From assembly GCF_000620045.1 (NCBI RefSeq), contig NZ_JHVH01000001.1, forward strand, positions 1 to 64,000: DNA of 64,000 nucleotides, given 5' to 3'. The translations under genes and the position numbers were made by a program. Source of the DNA: Halomonas halodenitrificans DSM 735 (lineage in GTDB: Bacteria; Pseudomonadota; Gammaproteobacteria; Pseudomonadales; Halomonadaceae). How positions within the stretch are numbered: the first letter of the stretch is position 1; each line of letters opens with the position of its first letter. The notes under the pieces are model-generated. The model worked only from the letters and a program-made list of their open reading frames with translations. It was not told the DNA's origin and searched no databases. Of the stretch, positions 61,289 through 64,000 are shown piece after piece.

Positions 61289-61804
61289 ATGATTTGGCAC
61301 TTGATTGCGGCGATCTTTGCCGGCCTCGGGGCGGCGGGCATCGGCCTGCTGCTGCGTACGCTCAGCGGCAAGCGCCTGCCACGCTGGATCATCCCCGCCC
61401 TGGGCGGCCTGGGGATGCTCGGCTATCAGGTCAACGTCGAGTACAACTGGTACGAGCACAAGCGCTCCCTGCTGCCGGACACCGCCCGCATCGTTCAGGT
61501 AGATCAGGACACCATGTTCTGGCGGCCCTGGACCTACCTTTTCCCCATGACTACCGCCTTCAGCGTGGTCGACGAACAGGGCATGACGGTCCGGGAAGAC
61601 AATGGCGAAAGGCGGGTCGAGTTCCTGCTCTATCGCTTCGAGAAGCAGCTCCAGGACAGCGTCAGCCATCAGACATGGCTGATGAACTGCTCCACCCGGG
61701 AGACCCTGCCACTGGAGGGGGAGGAGCGTCAGCCCCGGCTGGACGCCATGCGTCGGCTGACGACGGAGGCACCGCTGTATCGCGCGGTCTGCGGGGACGC
61801 CTGA
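61289..61804 (+). CDS. Uncharacterised membrane-anchored protein
   Basis: This 171-residue protein has two N-terminal hydrophobic segments (about 3-22 and 33-48) and a soluble C-terminal part with VNVEYNWYEHKRSLLPDTAR and TMFWRPWTYLFPMTTAFSVV. It is similar in layout to small proteins next to acetate-permease genes in Pseudomonas and Halomonas, but no function is known to me. There is one C-terminal cysteine pair far apart (NCSTRE and VCGDA), which could form a disulfide in the periplasm. The start at 61289 follows AGGGGTG. It has its own terminator upstream, so it may have a separate promoter. Confidence 0.7.
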   Translation: MIWHLIAAIFAGLGAAGIGLLLRTLSGKRLPRWIIPALGGLGMLGYQVNVEYNWYEHKRSLLPDTARIVQVDQDTMFWRPWTYLFPMTTAFSVVDEQGMTVREDNGERRVEFLLYRFEKQLQDSVSHQTWLMNCSTRETLPLEGEERQPRLDAMRRLTTEAPLYRAVCGDA

Positions 61805-61873
61805 CTCGCCTCCAGCCTGCCCTCGGGAGCGTCATTGCCCTAGAATGGGCGGCGACACCTAGGGGGGAAGCTC

Positions 61874-64000
61874 ATGTTCGCTGGCTGGCTGCTGATTGCC
61901 GCATCGCTGCTTTACATTGCCATACTGTTCGGCATCGCCTGGCGTGGTGATCGCCATGCCCGGCGCCACGGCGCCAGTCAACGCCGGCCGGTCATCTACA
62001 GCCTGGCGCTGGCCATCTACTGCACGTCATGGACCTTCCATGGCGCGGTAGGCCAGGCCGCCAAGGGAGGCTGGTCCTTCGCCAGCATCTATATCGGTCC
62101 CATCCTGACCATCCTGCTGTTCTGGCCGGTACTGGCCAAGATGATCCGCGTCGCCAAGCATCAGAACGTCACCTCCATCGCCGACTTCATCGCCTCACGC
62201 TACGGCAAGACCCAGTCGCTGGCGGCCTTTGCCAGCCTGGTGGCCCTGGTCGGCACCCTGCCCTATATCGCCCTGCAGCTGAAGGCCGTCGCCACCTCCT
62301 TCAGCGTCCTGACCGTCGACAGCGATATCACTCGAGCCCCCCTCTTCGCCGACACCGCCTTCTATGTGGCAGTGGTCATGGCGGTCTTCGCCATCCTCTT
62401 CGGCACCCGCCACACCGACGCGACCGAGCATCACGAGGGGATGATTCACGCCGTGGCATTCGAGTCGCTGGTCAAGCTGGTCGCCTTCGTGGCCCTGGGG
62501 GCCTATGTCACCTGGGGGATGTTCGACGGGCTCGGCGACCTGCTGACGCGCGCCGATACCCAGCTGGAGCTGCAGCGCCAGCTGGCCCAGCAGGACTTTG
62601 GACATAGTTTCTGGGCCCAGACCCTGCTGGCAATGCTCGCGATCCTCTGTCTGCCGCGCCAGTTCCATGTGGCGGTGGTGGAGAACACCCACCGCGATGA
62701 TGCCCGGACCGCACGCTGGTTATTCCCGCTCTACCTGCTGGCCTTTGCCTTCTTCGTGGTGCCGCTGGCGGCCGCCAGCCTGACCCTGTTCACCGACAGC
62801 ACTGTGGAACCCGACACCTATGTGCTGGCGCTGCCCATGGCGGCAGATAGTGCCTGGCTGACCCTGCTGACCTTTATCGGCGGTTTCTCGGCGGCAACCG
62901 GCATGGTCATCGTGGCCGCCGTCGCGGTCTCGATCATGATCTCCAACGAGATCGTCATTCCGGCGCTGTTCCGGCTACGCTGGTTCGATACCAAGGCCCG
63001 CGACTACGGGCGCCTGGTGCTGCGCGCCCGGCGCATCACCATCGGCGCCGTGCTGGCCATGGCCTATGGCTTCTACCACCTGATCGGCGAGCTGGCCTCG
63101 CTGGCCTCCATCGGTATGCTCTCCTTCGCCGCCGCCGCTCAATTCGCTCCGGCCCTGATCGGCGGGCTCTACTGGAAACGGGGGAACCGCCTCGGCGTGA
63201 TCGTCGGCATGAACGCCGGCTTCGCCATCTGGACCTACAGCCTGCTGATGCCGGCCATGGTGGGCGCCGACGTGCTGCCCGCCGACTGGCTGGCCGGCGG
63301 ACCACTCGACATGGCCTGGCTGTCACCCACCTCATTGTTCGGCCTCAATGTCGGCGACGACTTCACCCATGGCGTGATGCTTTCGCTAGGGGTCAACCTG
63401 TTCTGTTACATCTTCGTCTCTCAGATCACGTCCCAGCGGGTGGTGGAACGCATCCAGGCCTCGCTGTTCGTCGACAGCGTCGAGACCCGTCAGACCTCGG
63501 TGAACCGCCCCTGGACCGGCGCCACCACCGTGGGCGACCTCAAGGTACTGTGCGAGCGCTTTCTGGGGGCCAACCAGGTAAGCCGGGCCTTCGATGACTA
63601 TGCGAGACGCAGCGGCAAGCCGCTGGAGGATGGCACCCGAGCCTCCATCGATGTCATCCAGTTCACCGAACGCTTTCTTGCCTCGGTGCTCGGCGCCTCC
63701 TCGGCACGCATCGTGGTCAACTCGGCGCTTCAGGGGCGAGGCATCGGCATCTCCGATGTCATCTCCATCGTCGACGAGGCCTCCCAGGTGCTGGAGTTCA
63801 ACCGCGCCCTGCTGCAGGCCACCATCGAGAACATCAACCAGGGCATCAGCGTGGTCGACCAGAACCTGCGCCTGGTGGTATGGAACCAGCGTTACCTGGA
63901 GCTGTTTCGCTTCCCCGATCACCTGATCCGCGTGGGCGCCCCGATCGACAAGATCTTTCGCTACAACGCCCATAACGGCGAATACGGCCCCGGCGACCCC
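61874..64000 (+). CDS. Symporter-fused sensor histidine kinase (CrbS-like), 3' end outside the window
   Basis: The frame is open for 709 codons to the window edge. Residues about 1-500 form a 13-helix sodium:solute symporter-like domain, with SLALAIYCTSWTFHGAVGQA and MISNEIVIPALFRLRWFDTK. A STAC-like linker follows (VGDLKVLCERFLGANQVSRA). The PAS region begins with LLQATIENINQGISVVDQNL and ends unfinished. The kinase and receiver parts should follow. This is the layout of CrbS, which with CrbR controls acetyl-CoA synthetase and acetate use in Vibrio and Pseudomonas. GGGGGGAAG precedes the ATG. Confidence 0.9.
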   Translation, partial: MFAGWLLIAASLLYIAILFGIAWRGDRHARRHGASQRRPVIYSLALAIYCTSWTFHGAVGQAAKGGWSFASIYIGPILTILLFWPVLAKMIRVAKHQNVTSIADFIASRYGKTQSLAAFASLVALVGTLPYIALQLKAVATSFSVLTVDSDITRAPLFADTAFYVAVVMAVFAILFGTRHTDATEHHEGMIHAVAFESLVKLVAFVALGAYVTWGMFDGLGDLLTRADTQLELQRQLAQQDFGHSFWAQTLLAMLAILCLPRQFHVAVVENTHRDDARTARWLFPLYLLAFAFFVVPLAAASLTLFTDSTVEPDTYVLALPMAADSAWLTLLTFIGGFSAATGMVIVAAVAVSIMISNEIVIPALFRLRWFDTKARDYGRLVLRARRITIGAVLAMAYGFYHLIGELASLASIGMLSFAAAAQFAPALIGGLYWKRGNRLGVIVGMNAGFAIWTYSLLMPAMVGADVLPADWLAGGPLDMAWLSPTSLFGLNVGDDFTHGVMLSLGVNLFCYIFVSQITSQRVVERIQASLFVDSVETRQTSVNRPWTGATTVGDLKVLCERFLGANQVSRAFDDYARRSGKPLEDGTRASIDVIQFTERFLASVLGASSARIVVNSALQGRGIGISDVISIVDEASQVLEFNRALLQATIENINQGISVVDQNLRLVVWNQRYLELFRFPDHLIRVGAPIDKIFRYNAHNGEYGPGDP

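Overview
The window looks like a chromosomal segment of a moderately halophilic gammaproteobacterium, most likely Halomonas or a close relative in Halomonadaceae. The reasons are the high GC content, two complete Mrp-type Na+/H+ antiporter operons, a PhaR-type polyhydroxyalkanoate regulator, a marine-type trimethylamine monooxygenase, and the local gene orders (rpsF-rpsR-membrane protein-rplI, prkA-yeaH-spoVR, ccoNOQPGHIS-fnr, DUF4212-symporter-sensor kinase). The genus is inferred from gene content; no database search was possible.

Layout. 1-1750: an IS3-family element sits inside a HIT-family (hinT-like) gene and leaves only its first 32 codons. 1785-7730: phosphoribulokinase, thioesterase, purD, phaR, rsmE, a secreted retropepsin-like zinc-protease homologue and an MltB-type lytic transglycosylase. 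7855-19711: two Mrp antiporter operons, back to back and divergent; one has seven separate genes (A-G), the other six genes with A and B fused. 19738-22007: hemH, then the remains of a photolyase-like gene joined to the end of a DUF393 gene behind an intact-looking promoter and operator, then two small orphan proteins. 22087-27231: dnaB carrying a 501-residue intein, and the ribosomal operon rpsF-rpsR-orf-rplI with its promoter and leader. 27719-32611: trimethylamine monooxygenase, rlmB and rnr. 32705-33037: three tRNA-Leu(CAG) genes. 33126-36611: an EndoG-type nuclease, a stand-alone Lrp/AsnC ligand domain, HiPIP and spoVR. 36639-42146: yeaH, prkA and fadH. 42378-42885: a five-gene Val/Asp tRNA operon. 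43828-54903: the cbb3 oxidase genes ccoNOQP, the assembly genes ccoGHIS plus a DsbD_2/SafE-like membrane protein, a HemN-like protein and the oxygen sensor Fnr/Anr. 55065-58535: ttcA, a DEDDh exonuclease and a cNMP/CBS/DUF294 protein. 59100-64000: DUF4212 plus a VC_2705-type sodium:solute symporter, a small membrane protein, and the first 709 codons of a symporter-histidine kinase (CrbS-like) that runs off the window.

How the genes work together. Fnr/Anr-type boxes lie before ccoN and before the hemN-like gene, and the regulator itself is encoded just downstream, so the 43.7-54.9 kb block reads as a low-oxygen respiration regulon with its own sensor. The 56-64 kb block has the makeup of an acetate/short-chain carboxylate uptake and signalling module. 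The two Mrp systems, the Na+-coupled symporter and the methylamine-oxidising enzyme fit a saline, osmolyte-rich habitat.

No CRISPR array, prophage, plasmid origin or obvious new defence system was seen. The most notable items are the intein with a helix-turn-helix segment inside its homing-endonuclease region, the IS-broken hinT, the deletion-fused photolyase/DUF393 remnants behind a TTGTAC dyad, the divergent pair of Mrp operons, and several uncharacterised dyads and hairpins at promoters.
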